Of a DNA stretch of 60,000 nt, positions 9,341 through 21,114 are shown piece after piece (the first letter of the stretch is position 1; every line of letters begins with the position of its first letter). The translations under genes and the position numbers were made by a program. The notes under the pieces are model-generated. The model did no database searches. It saw only the letters and a program-made list of their open reading frames with translations, and was not told the DNA's origin. This stretch comes from Membranipora membranacea (taxonomy: Eukaryota > Bryozoa > Gymnolaemata > Cheilostomatida > Membraniporidae), in the NCBI GenBank assembly GCA_914767715.1, contig OU612066.1, forward strand, positions 23,536,283 through 23,596,282, in the 5' to 3' direction.

Positions 9341-12300
9341 AGATACAACATACAGTGGTGCGCGTACCACTGCACAACACACAGGTCTTCAGCTAGAAAC
9401 CATGAGTCAAACGCTGTTTCGAGGCCTTCTCTAGTACAACCCCCTCATGGCCGGCCCAAGCAGCATGAAGCCACCCCTGTGTGTTGCTGAGCATCTCAAT
9501 CAATCTCATCGATCCCTCAGTGCATTTTGTCAGTTTCGGTGGTTTGACATAATTGGTGTGTTTACGCTGTTGCGCAACCAGGGAGGCTGCCAACTCTTCA
9601 TTGTTTCAGTGCAACAATGTTCGCCCCATCACTCTCATGCTTATACTCTAAGCCAAACCAGTGCAGGGAGGTTTGCTTTCCATCAACTCATCGGCGCAAA
9701 GTCGCTATCGTCAAGGCACCCGCCCCTCGTGCCACTCGTTCACTACACAAATTCACCACATTGAGCATAGTACAACTCATACACAAGTCAGAGAGATGAC
9801 TTGTTTGCGCTACAGCCAGTGGGCTGACTGTGATTCCATGTCTCGCTCTGCCTGCCTTTTATGCGAGGGCCAAGCTTTTAATCCTATGTTTGTAAAACCT
9901 TAGATCTAACTCAGACTCAGTTTGATTTTCACTCTGCAGAGATTAAACTACTTTAATTTGAGTATTAAAGGCATAATCTTGCTTAGCATTCTACCCCAAG
10001 CAATTTGCTTATCATCACTTAATCCCCTCATTCTAATCCTTACAAGGATTATAACAAAAGGAATTAAATGCTGGCCAACTCCACAAATCAAAGTGAGTGT
10101 GTTAAACCCCAGCTTACAAGTAATAGGAGTACTTAGCTTTTGTCTTCACACAGTGCTGTTGCCATATCCATGCAGATGCGCTTTCTGCCTCATGTACTAT
10201 GCTTTTTGTGGCTTGTTTGAGTGCTCTTCCTGAAAGCCCAACTCTGGTCAGAAATTTGGTTGCTGATCTAGCCATGAATCCACGGCAGCCAACTTCCACT
10301 GCGAATAATTCGCAATTCGAACCTTTGTCTTGGCATTGTGTGACCAGATCTTCGTATCTTGTCAGTTTTCTCTCATGCGCATATGAGAGATTTTCTTCCC
10401 AAGGCACCGTCAATTCCATCAGTATTAGTGCTTTTTCTTTGTCAGACCAAACAATTAAGTCTGGTCTTTGGTTCGTGATCACAATATGCTGTGGCATGCT
10501 GAGCTGCTCTGTGAGGTCGCATCTCACCTGCCATTCTCCGCTGTTCATCAATCCCTTTTTGCGCAAAATCTTTTCACGCGCTTCACCACCAGCATTAGCA
10601 TATTCACACTTCTCCGTGACATATTTACACAACACTTTCAGGACTTGATTATGCCTATACGTGTATCTTCCCAGGCTCTGTTGGCAATTCGACAGTATAT
10701 GTCGAAGTGTGCCCTTAGCCGAGCACTCGGCGCATTTCGAGTTCTCGGTCAAATTCCAGCGTTCCAGGTTTGCCGGGGTCGGTAGTTGATCATAAGCTGC
10801 ACCAACCAGAAAGCTGATCCTTTGTGGCTCCATCGACCACAATTCTGTCCATTTGAGCTGACGCTGCTCAACAGACTCCCAACAAGTCCACCTGCCTTGT
10901 TGGGCTTGGCCAACAGCTTGTGTCTGGCGGCGCTCCTCTTCCATCTTGCGCACCTCATCAACTACCATCTCCCGTCTAACCTTTGGGCTTTCCTTTGAGA
11001 ACCACTGGTTTGCTTCCCAGCCGATGCCATGACGTGCAGTTGTCACAGCACCCACAATCTCACTTATCTCCAGTCGAGATTTGGCATCTCTGACAGTCTC
11101 TGTGACAGACCATTTTTTACCAGTGTCAAGTGTTGGAGCACATTCCCTTACCACCTGGTCTGGTGACTCGTTCAACATCATATCCAGTCTCGCCTTTGAT
11201 GTTTTGTACTCTTCCACAAGCGATTTCATAGGTAGTGAAAGAGTAAACGAACTGGCATACAGTGCATTAGTGTTGAAGCTCCTTGGAACTCCAAGCCACT
11301 TACGCATGTGCTTGTTAATCATTTGCTCCATTCTCTCAACTGGTGTTAGTGGAATATCATAAACTGTCAGAGGCCACAGAATTCGAGGCATGAGTGCAAA
11401 GTTGAGAATCCAGGCTTTGTATTTGCCAGACAGACCACATTTTTCAATCGCGTCCAGCCCTGTAATGAGTTGCTTTTTCACCTCGTTTCCGCGAAACCTG
11501 TCTGTGATCGGTAAACTATACCATCTTCTTAAGCTCTTCACAGGCTGCTCTGCAAGCGTGGGCATACGCTCTGTTCCTATGAAGTAGGTATTTGGTACAG
11601 GTTTGCCTTTACACAAAGACAGGGACCGGCTCTTGCTAGGTTTGAATCGCATTGCACATCTCTCTATCAACTCATGCAGTCTATCGATTGAAGCTACAAC
11701 CTGGGCCTTATCTGGTGATATTATTGTAATATCGTCCATAAAGGCCCTCATCGGCGGTAGTATCTGGTTATTCGCAACCTGGATCCCATTCACACTGCCT
11801 TGTGAATTCCGTATAACTATCTCCATCACCATAACGAATAGCAAAGGTGATATAGCACACCCCATAGGGATGCCTACTGCCAGCTCTTGCCAGCTCGTGG
11901 TAAAGTTCTTAGTAGTGAATCGCATTTTGAACTTTTTATAGTAGCGCTCAACCATAACCCTTAGCCTGTCGGGCACCCAGAAGTGTGATAGTGCGAGGTC
12001 AATTATGCTGTGCGGTACAGAACCATAGGCATTCGCCAAATCCAACCAGATTACCTCAAGGTTCGATTTTGCTTGTTTAGCAGACTTTATTGCTGACCAA
12101 ATCATGCTCACATGCTCAAGACATCCAGGGAATGCCTGGGATGCCTGCCTTCTGAACTGATGGATCAATGAATCCATTGTTCATAAGATAATCTGTGAGG
12201 CGTTTTGCCAGAACGCTGAAGAATATCTTGCCTTCTACATTTAGCAGTGATATTGGTCTAAACTGCCCTAGGTCGTCCGCCTTATCCTCTTTCGGTATAT

Positions 12301-12560
12301 ACACACCATTCGCACAACACCACTCATCTGGGATCTTGCCAGACTTCCAGATTTGGTTGAGCACTTTTGTCAAAGTCTCCAGTATGCCTGGACATGTCTT
12401 GTATAGCTTATAACTGATGCCATTAATTCCTGGAGCACTTTTGGCATGTGCCTTGGTAACTACATGTGCAACTTCTCCAAGCTTGATATCATCCATCTCA
12501 AAACTGAAACCTGGAGATGTTGGACGTTTAAGCCCAGCAATATCAGTGTTCACCAATTGC
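9341..12560 (-). mobile_element. RLE-type non-LTR retrotransposon nested in the LINE
   Basis: A minus-strand insertion of about 3.2 kb lies exactly inside the endonuclease domain of the + strand LINE. Its 5-prime end (12560) begins within the reverse-transcriptase ORF, so it is 5-prime truncated, as is usual for LINEs. Its 3-prime end at 9341 is shared with a second copy ending at 49402. The 770 bases after the RT stop codon would be 3-prime UTR. No clear target duplication was seen. Confidence 0.65.
10114..12556 (-). pseudogene. Reverse transcriptase with restriction-like endonuclease
   Basis: Two overlapping frames (12556-12116 and 12177-10114) make one polyprotein broken by a single +1 frameshift near 12135, within KAGIPG...PGCLEH. 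Motifs in order: SAPGINGISYKLY, GQFRPISLLNVEGKIF, then in the 687-residue frame WLDLANAYGSVPH (~44-56), GIPMGCAISPLLF (~102-114), the catalytic FMDD (146-149), a CCHC finger (C-x2-C-x7-H-x4-C) near residue 490, and a PD-(D/E)xK-type endonuclease (RPDLIVW...LMELTVPWEE). The finger-plus-RLE ending is that of R2/NeSL/R4-type elements. The N-terminal DNA-binding region is missing. It copies its own RNA at a nicked target site; here it is inactive. Confidence 0.8.
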
Positions 12561-14239
12561 TACAATAAACACGATCCTAGCTCACGTCAAGGACATGGAG
12601 ACAAATTACCCTGAAGCCTGTATAATGATCATGGGTCATTTTAATCAACTGCCCATCAAACTTAACAACTACTACCAGATCGTTACAAAACCCACACGTA
12701 ACAAGAGAACTTGGACTAGTGCTTTGTCTGTGTAAAAAATGGATATAGCCAATGCCATCAATTAGGAAACTTAGGAAAATCTGATCACCATGTTATGCAC
12801 CTAATACCCACCTACAGACCTCTCTCAACCAACAAACCAACATTTATCTCATGCCGTAATTATTCTGATGAAAACTGAAATAATCTCCTCGCCTGTTTTG
12901 ACACTACAATCTGGGAAAACCTAACCAATGAAGACGACAACATAGACACTCAAACCAACGTCATATCAGATTATGTCACATTCTGCACAGACCTCTGCAT
13001 CCCACCTAAAACAGTAAAGCCTAACCAAAAACCTTGGATTAACAAAAACATCGAACCCTTAATAAATCAGAAACACTATGCTCATCAAATTGGAAATAAA
13101 AAACTATATCTTAAACTGAAAAGAAATGTTAGCACAGCAATAAAAAAATCCAAACAAGAATACTCTGCCAAAATACAGCAGTACCTAGTAAACGAACCTG
13201 CCAGAGCGTGGAACTATATTAAAAAACTCAGTGGATTACCTACAAATGACACTACCCCACTACAAGCACAGACTTCAAATCTAATGAGCTCAACAACTTC
13301 TCCTGCCGTTTTGAAAAACCAGACATTAGCCAACCAAATTATTATAGATTCAACAAAAGTGACAGTTCCTGTATTTGAAATTAATGAATACACAGTCTTG
13401 AAGCAACAGAAACCTCTAAATCTTCGCAAAGGGCCAGGGCCATATAGAGACATCCCTAAAGTCCTGAAACTTTGTGCCTACCAACTAGCACCAGTCATTA
13501 TCAAACTATCTCGCTGTCTCTTCCTAGGTTTTTCTTCAGCCTTCAATACAATTAGAGTAGAATATTTAATCCCACCACTGCAACACCTTGACTCTATACT
13601 GATACTATATCTGATACTATACTGATCTATAATGATACTTGTTTGATTGGACTGATAGGTAACTCCTCTGATTTAGATTGTTATTTTTCTGAAATTAATA
13701 GAATAGGTAGTCAATGCTCAGTTCTGGACCTTCTTTTAAACGCAGGCAAAACTGAAGAAATGTTATTTTCAACTAAACGTGAAAGATCTGTCAGCCGTAG
13801 CCTCTTACTTAATGGATCAGTTATTTCTTTCTGTGAGTCTACTAAATATCTTGGTGTTGAGATCGACCAGAAGCTTAGATTTGAAGCCCACATCCAAAAT
13901 GTTGTTCGCAAGGCAAATCAAAGAATGTGTATAATTAAAAACTTTCCGTATTTGAGTACCAAGCCACTAGCATGCATGCTTTTTAAAAGTTTTATTTTTT
14001 CACTTATAATGTATTGTCTACCAGGGTCCTCTATCCTGCTATTTATCAAAGAGATAAGAAGGAAATGCGCAAATGATTTAAAGATGCTTCCTCGCTCGCT
14101 CGGATTACAACTTAATTATGATCTCGACATTCTAGTTAACACTCGTTTAAAAAATTGCGTAATACAGATATTCGATGCCCCTCAGGTCAGCTTAGACACC
14201 CTAAATACCGCACTGCCTGGGGCAAAAACTGATTTTTGA
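12561..14239 (+). pseudogene. APE-type LINE, 3-prime part with deleted RT core
   Basis: The endonuclease resumes with TINTILAHVKDMETNYPE and IMIMGHFN (the usual GDFN with D changed to H). It runs through the domain linker (KPWINKNIEP) into an RT fragment FLGFSSAFNTI near 13530. The central RT, including the YADD box, is deleted between about 13600 and 13640. Frame 13643-14239 then gives TCLIGLIGNSSD, LNAGKTEEMLFS, and STKYLGVEID...FEAHIQNVVRKANQRM, the thumb and C-terminal region. In-frame stops are frequent. The same family supplied the fragments at 16044, 55870 and possibly 57374. Confidence 0.75.
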
Positions 14240-14389
14240 GACACATGCGCATTTATATTAATGATACAATTTTTTAACTACTTTTTAATAATACTATTTT
14301 TGCATGCAAGGCAACTTCATTATTTCTTAGCAGAGTATGTGTACCAGCTACCTTTTTCTCACAACTTTTACAGTTAGTTATGTTCTATT

Positions 14390-14960
14390 CTATGGTCTCC
14401 GGATCATAGTTCTCCATGCAGCTCGATCTTTAGCTGCTGTCTGCCAAGTATCCGGTTTGATGTCTCTCCACTTAAAATTAAGTTTCACTACATCTTTATA
14501 TCTAAGACACGGACGTCCCTGCTTTGTTGTTCCTGAGCTCAGTTGCGAGTAGAGAAGCTGCCTAGGAAGCCTGTCTTCGCCCATTCGCTGAACATGTCCA
14601 GTCCATCTCAAGTTGCGCTCAATGAGGATCTCTGCCATTGGTGCTAAACCACTTCTCCTATACATTTCGTTGTTTGGAACTTTATCTCTCCATGTTATTT
14701 TCATGATCTCTCTTAGGTGCCTCATCATAATAAATGCAGTTTCTTGACCTGTGTCCTATAGAAAGTCCATGTTTCTGCCCGATACAACAGGGTGGATAAG
14801 ACAATTGCCTTGTATACTTTGCATTTCACCCAAAGGGAGACATGATGGTTGTCCCACAGTCTCTCTCTTAGCTTCCCATAGGCTGCACTAGCCTTTCCCA
14901 TCCGGGAGGTAATTTCGCTGTCTATCCTGGCATTGTCCGATATTATAGACCTGAGCGACA
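14390..14960 (-). pseudogene. Second APE LINE, RT C-terminal end (sense on minus strand)
   Basis: The minus strand reads IDSEITSRMGKASAAYGKL, IVLSTLLYRAETWTFY, then after a break MKITWRDKVPNNEMYRRSGL, LRWTGHVQRMGEDRLPRQLL and GRPCLRYKDVVKLNFK. This is the familiar C-terminal end of the metazoan endonuclease-reverse-transcriptase family. It meets the same family's endonuclease end, in opposite orientation, at about 14960. Confidence 0.75.
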
Positions 14961-15805
14961 GACTGCCCTGATTGCAAAGGAACTCAGTAGATATAGAGTG
15001 GGCATAGCTGCAATCAGTGAAACTCGCTTGGCGTGTTACGACAGTCTAGTAGATTGTGGATATACATTCTTCTGGAGTGGCAAGAGTGAAGGAGAAATGA
15101 GAGAGTCTGGAGTAGGTTTCACGATCAGGAAACACGATAATACACCTTCTAGAAGAGGATCCATCACCTGTAAGTGATAGGGTAATGACAATGCACCTTG
15201 AGAAGAATGCATATTGCAACAATTGTTAGTGTTTTTGCACCAAAAATGACTAATTCAGAGGAAAACAAGGAAGCTTTCTACAGTCAACTGAGAGAAGATC
15301 TCTCTAAGTTCTCTAAGAAAGACAAGCTGATCCTAGCAGGGGACTTCAATGCAAGATTTGGTTGTGAACAGGATAAATAGGAAGGTGTTATCGGTCCACA
15401 CGGGATAGGGAAGTGTAACGCGAATGGGGAGCTGTTGCTGGCACTGTGCTCTGAGTACGGACGGGTGATTAGCAACACTGTGTTTAAACATAAGGAAAAT
15501 CACAAAGTCACCTGGATGCATCCTAGATCCAAGCACCGGCACTTATTAGATTATGTGATCACCAGGAGAAAAGATCAAAATGAGATCAAGGACACCAGAG
15601 TTATGAGAGGGGCTGACGCCATCGAGCAAAATAAACACAAGTAAAATCAAAGATAAGGAAACAAAGGCCCAGTTGGAAAAAGAAATGGACAGAGCACTGA
15701 GAGACTGTAACAGCCTTGAACATATAAATGTGGAAGCTCAGAAGATAGTGTATGAAACAGCAAACAAAGTCTGTGAGTAGCCTAAGCGTAAACACCATGA
15801 CTGCA

Positions 15806-16883
15806 GTGGTACTTTTGTATAGTGAGTAAGTGGAGCTCAGCTCCACTTGGTTATAAACACCCTTCTTGAAGTGGAGCTGAGCTCCACTTCAATTTTTTTT
15901 ATTCCCTTGTTAAGCAGGGCTCTCAACCTAGGAGGATTCGAAACCTGAGTTTTGATATTAGCATGTCGCATAGTGGTATTTTAAAGGTGAAAAACGCCCT
16001 GAGCATAAACAGCTGAGGGTACGTTTGAGATGGCACCGAAATATTGAGGGTGAAACACCTGAGATTTGAAGATTATGTGCAAATAATAGCTGGCAAAGCA
16101 AGTCAAAGAATGTATGTTGTTAAAAAAATGTTGCATCTAAGTTCAAAGCCATTAGCTATCATGATGTTCAAAAGTTCTGTAGTTTCCCTCTTGATGTATT
16201 TATTGTCTGCCTGTTTTGCACACGAGCAAATGTACCATAGACAAGAAATTACCAAGGAAAGTTTTTAATTTACTTGTTAAAGATAACGCGTGGCATAATG
16301 TGCCTTGATAGTTTTGATGAAAATCAAACTTTCCTTAAGTTATTTTTTAGACTGAAATCAATCTAAAACAAACAAGTATCAAGTATCCCATAGCATTTCC
16401 AAATTTCGGGGTTGTCTAGCCTTCTACAAGGATATGACAACTCCGATTTAGTTAACCATATTTGTTGCCAGAAATAAATCATGTGACCACCAAAGATAAT
16501 ATTGTTATAATGTACAGACATTTATATCACTAGTAACTTTTTAGCTCTACAAAACCAATATTTCTCAACCATAACGGCAGAGACAGAATAAAGTATATAT
16601 ATATATTGAGTTGTTGGAATTCTAAAATTACCAGTCCTTTGTTTGACTGCCCTAGCATGGATTGTTAATGCTTCATTTTATTGTGAAACCAAATGTAACC
16701 TCAAGAAAGCTATTTTATAGCAAAACTGAATGTAATGACTTTGAGTCAGTCATTGGTATGCTTTGGTGATACTTAATCCAATAAACAAATGTTAAATATA
16801 AACCTTACAAACAGGATTGATTGATGAATTAAAAAATATAAATAAGTAAGAGCTCCACTTCATTATCCCTTACAAAAGTACTT
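15806..16883. mobile_element. About 1.08-kb TIR transposon inside the LINE
   Basis: The left end GTGGTACTTTTGTATAGTGA and the right end (reverse complement AAGTACTTTTGTAAGGGATA) are imperfect terminal inverted repeats. CTGCA is duplicated on both sides (15801-15805 and 16884-16888). Removing the element rejoins the LINE reading frame ...KHHDC/DWFDETD. Near the left end are two palindromes built on GTGGAGCTCAGCTCCAC (15831-15890). No transposase is present, so it is non-autonomous. Confidence 0.7.
16044..16268 (+). pseudogene. LINE RT C-terminal fragment captured in the TIR element
   Basis: The frame reads LRFEDYVQIIAGKASQRMYV, then SSKPLAIMMFKSSVVSLLMY. It is closely similar to the thumb region of the LINE at 13870-14040. 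It lies wholly inside the TIR element, so it either arrived by an earlier insertion into that element or was captured by it. Confidence 0.55.
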
Positions 16884-17279
16884 CTGCATGACTGGTTTGA
16901 TGAGACAGATAAACAGCTGGCTGAACTACTAGATCAGCGGAACAGTATGATAAATAATATGCTCCAGACAAACACGCGCTCAAACAAGAGTAAATACACT
17001 GCTGCAAAAAGCAAGCTTCAGCAGTACACAAGGAAATTGAAATCGGACTGGTGGGAGGAAAAGGCTGAAAGTCTTCAAGTCATGTCAGCTCATTTAGGAT
17101 AGAAAATTAACAAGCAGCTGGCCACAGGGCCACCCTTGTGTTTTCAATGGACGGTGGGAAATTTGATGTCTACTTATCTCAAACAATAAATACTTTCAAC
17201 CTAAGGGAACACAAAATATCTGTTCTTGTCTTGCATGGTAGTGAATTTTATTTGGCAAATATCTTATTTTAGAACTTTG

Positions 17280-17800
17280 TAAAAAAATTGACGAGGGAAC
17301 TAAGAGGATACACTGAAGCATACCTCATACCTTATGTCATAAATTTCAGTTTTACATTCACTGATGGCCTCATAAAATGGCCAAATTACAACTGAGCCAA
17401 ACCAGTACAACACCTTCATAATTACATATATAACCAATATATCACCAACATAACACGATGAGCCCCTCTGGGCACCTGTAATGATGAAAAGAAATGGTGT
17501 CAATGCCCATTCATAAAATCTATCAATATTTTAGGAGCTTTTCAAAATTGAAAACTGGTAATTTGAATGGTTTCAGCGTTAGAATTCCAGTCCAAGCTTA
17601 TCAAAACCCGAAGAATGGTCAACATGGGCTCTTGGTCATAAGTTCAACTATAGCATAACAACCTAGGGTCTTAAAGACGGGTACACTTGATCGTGAATCA
17701 AGTATGTTTTCAAACACATGGTCTTATTTTAGTTTTGTTTAATGTATTGACTGGTGTTAAATAAGGTTCATATTATTATTGCTGATAATTTGTCAATTTA
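17280..17800 (+). repeat. Duplicated block F, copy 1
   Basis: The stretch from AGAGGATACACTGAAGC to GGTTCATATTATTATTGC recurs at 25745-26256 (+). Its last 70 bases are also related to 42225-42290. It directly precedes peptide block D2, as copy 2 precedes D3, so F and D were duplicated as one unit. Confidence 0.75.
17331..17475 (-). CDS. Hypothetical transmembrane exon in block F
   Basis: The minus strand has an acceptor CATCATTACAG and a donor ATAAG|GTATGA enclosing 145 nt that reads CYVGDILVIYVIMKVLYWFG followed by VVIWPFYEAISECKTEIYD. The first 20 residues are strongly hydrophobic. The homologous stretch at 25920-25745 is interrupted. I do not recognise the family, and no neighbouring exon was found, so this may be a relic exon. 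Confidence 0.25.
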
Positions 17801-19271
17801 CACCACTACCATCTATCAGCGCAGGTTGATGGATAGCATTTGTGGAAATCACAAAAGGCTGTTATTACTACTTATCTCAATGGCTTATTGTCTTAAAAGC
17901 ACAATTATTAATAGTATGTCAGGAAGTGCTGTACCATTAATGGGGTTATGCTGAGGCTGAAAGTCATTATTGGCCGGATAACAATTGGCTATTGGAACCA
18001 GGGTTAATTGATCTTCAAATCACACAAGTGTTGATCGATATCACACAGGATATAAATATCTTTGTGTGCATCAGAAAGTTATATCTATTACCACGCTCTT
18101 AAACAATAAAAGTTTTTCATCGGCCTTGAAAGACTTCATCCTGTTTGACTAAAAACTAAAGTCTAAAATGGTCTGATATCCTGGTCTTACCATGCGATAT
18201 ACTGAATGATATATTGTTGTAACTGACTGGTTTTGGTCCTGCTTTGTATCCTGTCTTTTAATTTTGGATTTTTGACAATGCTCAAATATTCAAATGGCCC
18301 CCCTGTCATAACAGTGAAATACTCCTTTTTGCGCTTCAAACTGCCTTGCTGGTCAACAAAGTCAATAATGCAGACCAGGCCGAAGCTGATAGCTTGCCAA
18401 TGTTAATTACGAATTGCAGCGCATTTATAGACTTGCGCTGAAGCAATATTCCAATAGTGTCTGCTACTATTGCCTTTTGGAACTGTTCAGAAGTCTAAAA
18501 TAAAAGAAAATATATAGCAGTTCATTTAGAAAGGGTGAGACTGATGCCATTCTTGGGCAGATGATTTTAAAATCATCAATTTTATAATATACTCCTGAGA
18601 AGTAAAAAATCAGCGATCAGTGTTGACTAGAAAGCTGGACACAAAGTTGAAAGTTAATCAAATACCTAGTCCTTACACAACTCCATCTTCATTCTCTGTT
18701 TTACACTCTTTATCCTGATCTAATCGAATCATACACAAATACCTGTACAAAACTTTCTGTTCAATAGCGGAACTTTTTTTAGAAGCTGTGGCGGGCTGCC
18801 ACAGTGTATAATTATAAGGATGAAGTCACTTTTACAATTAAAGTTATATTACAAGAGGACTTTACATCATTGTAGAGAATCATCAGGAATTCTGTTGTCA
18901 GGGTCACTAAATCCAAGATCCCTTATATATCTCTGTTAAAAAAAACCTGTGCAAAAACAATAGAAAAACCATAATGACACAGATATTTTGTTTCTCATAA
19001 GATTGGAATGAGGTCTTAACAGTAAACTAACCAACAATGTCTCTAATTTGCGGGAATCGTGATGGAGACAATTGTGTTATTTGAAAATCAATAAAAATCT
19101 AGTTCCTATGGCCACAGCTCCTACTGTTTTTCTGGTTAATTACATTATAAATACCCAAGTAATGGTCCAGGACTTCCTGATATGCTATACTGATACTAAG
19201 ATACTAGGATATTAACATGTTATAAAACATATTAATATCAGTCATTTATGATTTCCATCTTCCAGTGCTCC

Positions 19272-19279
19272 TATAAAAG
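19272..19279 (+). promoter_or_regulatory. TATA box of peptide gene 2
   Basis: TATAAAAG is in the same position relative to the non-coding exon (donor at 19341) and the coding leader exon as in gene 1. Confidence 0.65.
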
Positions 19280-19607
19280 CTACAACTGTGCAGGAGTAAG
19301 TCATTACAGCTTATTCCGTAGACACATCTGCTCTCAAATAGTAAGTAAGCAGTGTAGCTCTTTAGCTCTAAATTATGTGTAGCATTAAGATGTTGCAATT
19401 GTTATAAATTTAGTAAGAAAAAAGTAAATTTCAGTGACAATAATATTCTTACTGATCGGTTATTTATAATAAGTTGGACAAAATTCCTCTATTATTAGGT
19501 CTAGTACTGTTAAGCAACTCATACTTGTTGTTAATCAACTTCTCCAAAAATGTAAGGCTTGTATTTATTATTACAGAGTACAAACAAGACCCCTTCATTT
19601 AATTAAT

Positions 19608-20156
19608 ATGGCTAATCTTACAAGACTTATGTTCATCATGGTGATTGCAACAGTTCTGATGGCAGTTGGTAAGTATTATCACTTATTTGTAGAGGATTTC
19701 TAACAGTGTGCCAATCAAAAAATGCTGTTATGGTATAGGTAGCTTGTTGATTTTCTAGCGTCAATTTATCAACTTGCAAATACCCATTGGAGAAAAATAT
19801 AATCCAATGTATTGATCTTTGGCTTTAACAGTATCAGCACCATCTATTCATCCAATAAAAACAGAAGCTTTGGCTGGACCTTGAGAGGGTCGCAAGGTAC
19901 CCTGAATCCCAACACTGAAGGTGTATGTGTGCATCGCTGCCAAAACTGAATCTGGTACTAATGGACCTTTGGCATTAGACAAAACTTTTCAGTGAAATCT
20001 GCAGAGAGAACCTGCCAAGGTTGCAACACCGCACAAAGTACCGGAGCTGACTGGAGTAAGACTGGTTGTGAAGCGAAAGAGTGTGAATACGCCTGCAGAA
20101 AAGTTGGATGGACAGGAGGAAATTGCAATAGTGATTGCTGCTGTTGCTATGATTAG
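19608..20156 (+). CDS. Secreted ten-cysteine CS-alpha-beta defensin-like peptide, gene 2
   Basis: Coding exons 19608-19668 (leader MANLTRLMFIMV..., donor GTTG|GTAAGT) and 19993-20156 (acceptor CTTTTCAG, stop TAG). Exon lengths equal those of gene 1 (61 and 164 nt), and all ten cysteines and the GWTGGNC segment are kept. Differences include a changed LK pair after the second cysteine and a terminal Tyr-Asp where gene 1 has Tyr-Asn. A non-coding exon ends at 19340; the leader exon starts at 19577. The intron is shortened to 324 bp but keeps its splice sites. A 3.8-kb retroelement begins 163 bp past the stop codon, so its 3-prime UTR is likely altered. Judged intact. Confidence 0.75.
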
Positions 20157-20318
20157 TCACCATATATCCTCGCTCAAAAATAAAATTAATCTTGATAATG
20201 CTGAAAACATGAATGATCCTTGTTCTGACTACATTAACCATCAATATGGTAAATTGATCTTTATTTTTTGTGAAAAATCATCTGTAGAGTTAAACACCCT
20301 TGTTTTTACAAAAAATAC

Positions 20319-21049
20319 TTTTTTCTTTCTTATAATGTAACATATTATAGGGGAAAAAGTATGGTGCGCTTCACGCATTTGTAACCGAAAGTGACGATCA
20401 ACGCCACTGTAAATGTTGTTTGGCAGACAGGGTACTTGCCATAGTATTAGTTGTTAAATCTGGTGCAGAATTGACGAACAAATGAACACCATCACCAAGA
20501 AATTGTTAGCATTTCCACAATGGACGACATAAGTTAGTGATAGGGAGGTGGGAGGGAAATTGACAGAGTTGTTTTCTTTCAAGACCGGCGTGGTGACCGG
20601 ATGTAGATTGAAAGAAAGAATATGTGAGTAGCTGTGAACAGCAGTTCTAAGAAAGCCTATCATTGGCTGAGAGCAATAGTTCTAAGAAAGCCTCTCATTG
20701 GCTGAAAACAGTAGTTCTAAGTTTTCCTTACCAATAAGTTGTCCTTAGTTGGTTGAGGGAGGGCAACTTTTTATTCAGTTGACCTAGGATTATTTGTCTT
20801 GTCTTGGGACTGATTGCCAAGACAAGGGAGGTGTTATCAGGGCAGAAAAAAATCTTTTTTGTACCAAAAACTTTATTTTTTCTTTCTTATAATGTAACAT
20901 ATTATAGGGGAAAAAAATATGGTGCGCTTCACGCATTTGTAACCGAAAGTGACGATCAACGCCACTGTAAATGTTGTTTGGCAGACAGAGTACTTGCCAT
21001 AGTATTAGTTGTTAAATCTGGTGCAGAATTGACGAACAAATGAACACCA
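20319..21049. repeat. Split direct repeats A1-B1-A2 of the PAT-like element
   Basis: A1 (20319-20491) and A2 (20874-21049) share the stretch from TTTCTTTCTTATAATGTAAC to GACGAACAAATGAACACC. B1 (20555-20873) runs from GAAATTGACAGAGTTG to GTACCAAAAACTTTA. A2 abuts B1 directly, forming the internal copy of the circle junction. B1 contains two tandem units of a 35-bp motif ending in CATTGGCTGA. Confidence 0.85.
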
Positions 21050-21114
21050 AACCAATTGTATTGAGCGAGGCATACCTAGCAAGCTCAGAACAATTGTTTC
21101 GCCAAAACTGCACC

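Larger units (their letters stand above)
14961..17215 (+). pseudogene. Second APE LINE, endonuclease half (plus strand)
   Basis: Broken frames give [115 protein letters not shown] and, after the insertion at 15806-16883, DWFDETDKQLAELL and YTRKLKSDWWEEKAE. The order is the normal endonuclease-to-RT linker order. Stops and frame changes are frequent. A shorter copy of the 15562-15770 part recurs at 25456-25744. Confidence 0.75.
17840..20318 (+). repeat. Duplicated peptide block D, copy 2 (first part)
   Basis: Collinear with 3781-6280 of copy 1 with scattered substitutions. The intron of its peptide gene lacks about 36 bases present in copy 1 (between the ACAAAACTT segment and TTTTCAG). The block is cut at 20318 by the PAT-like retroelement and resumes at 24111. 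Confidence 0.85.

Noticed and set aside
10199-12614. Plus-strand ORFs of up to 149 codons in 10199-12614
   Set aside because: They are antisense shadows of the minus-strand reverse-transcriptase ORF.
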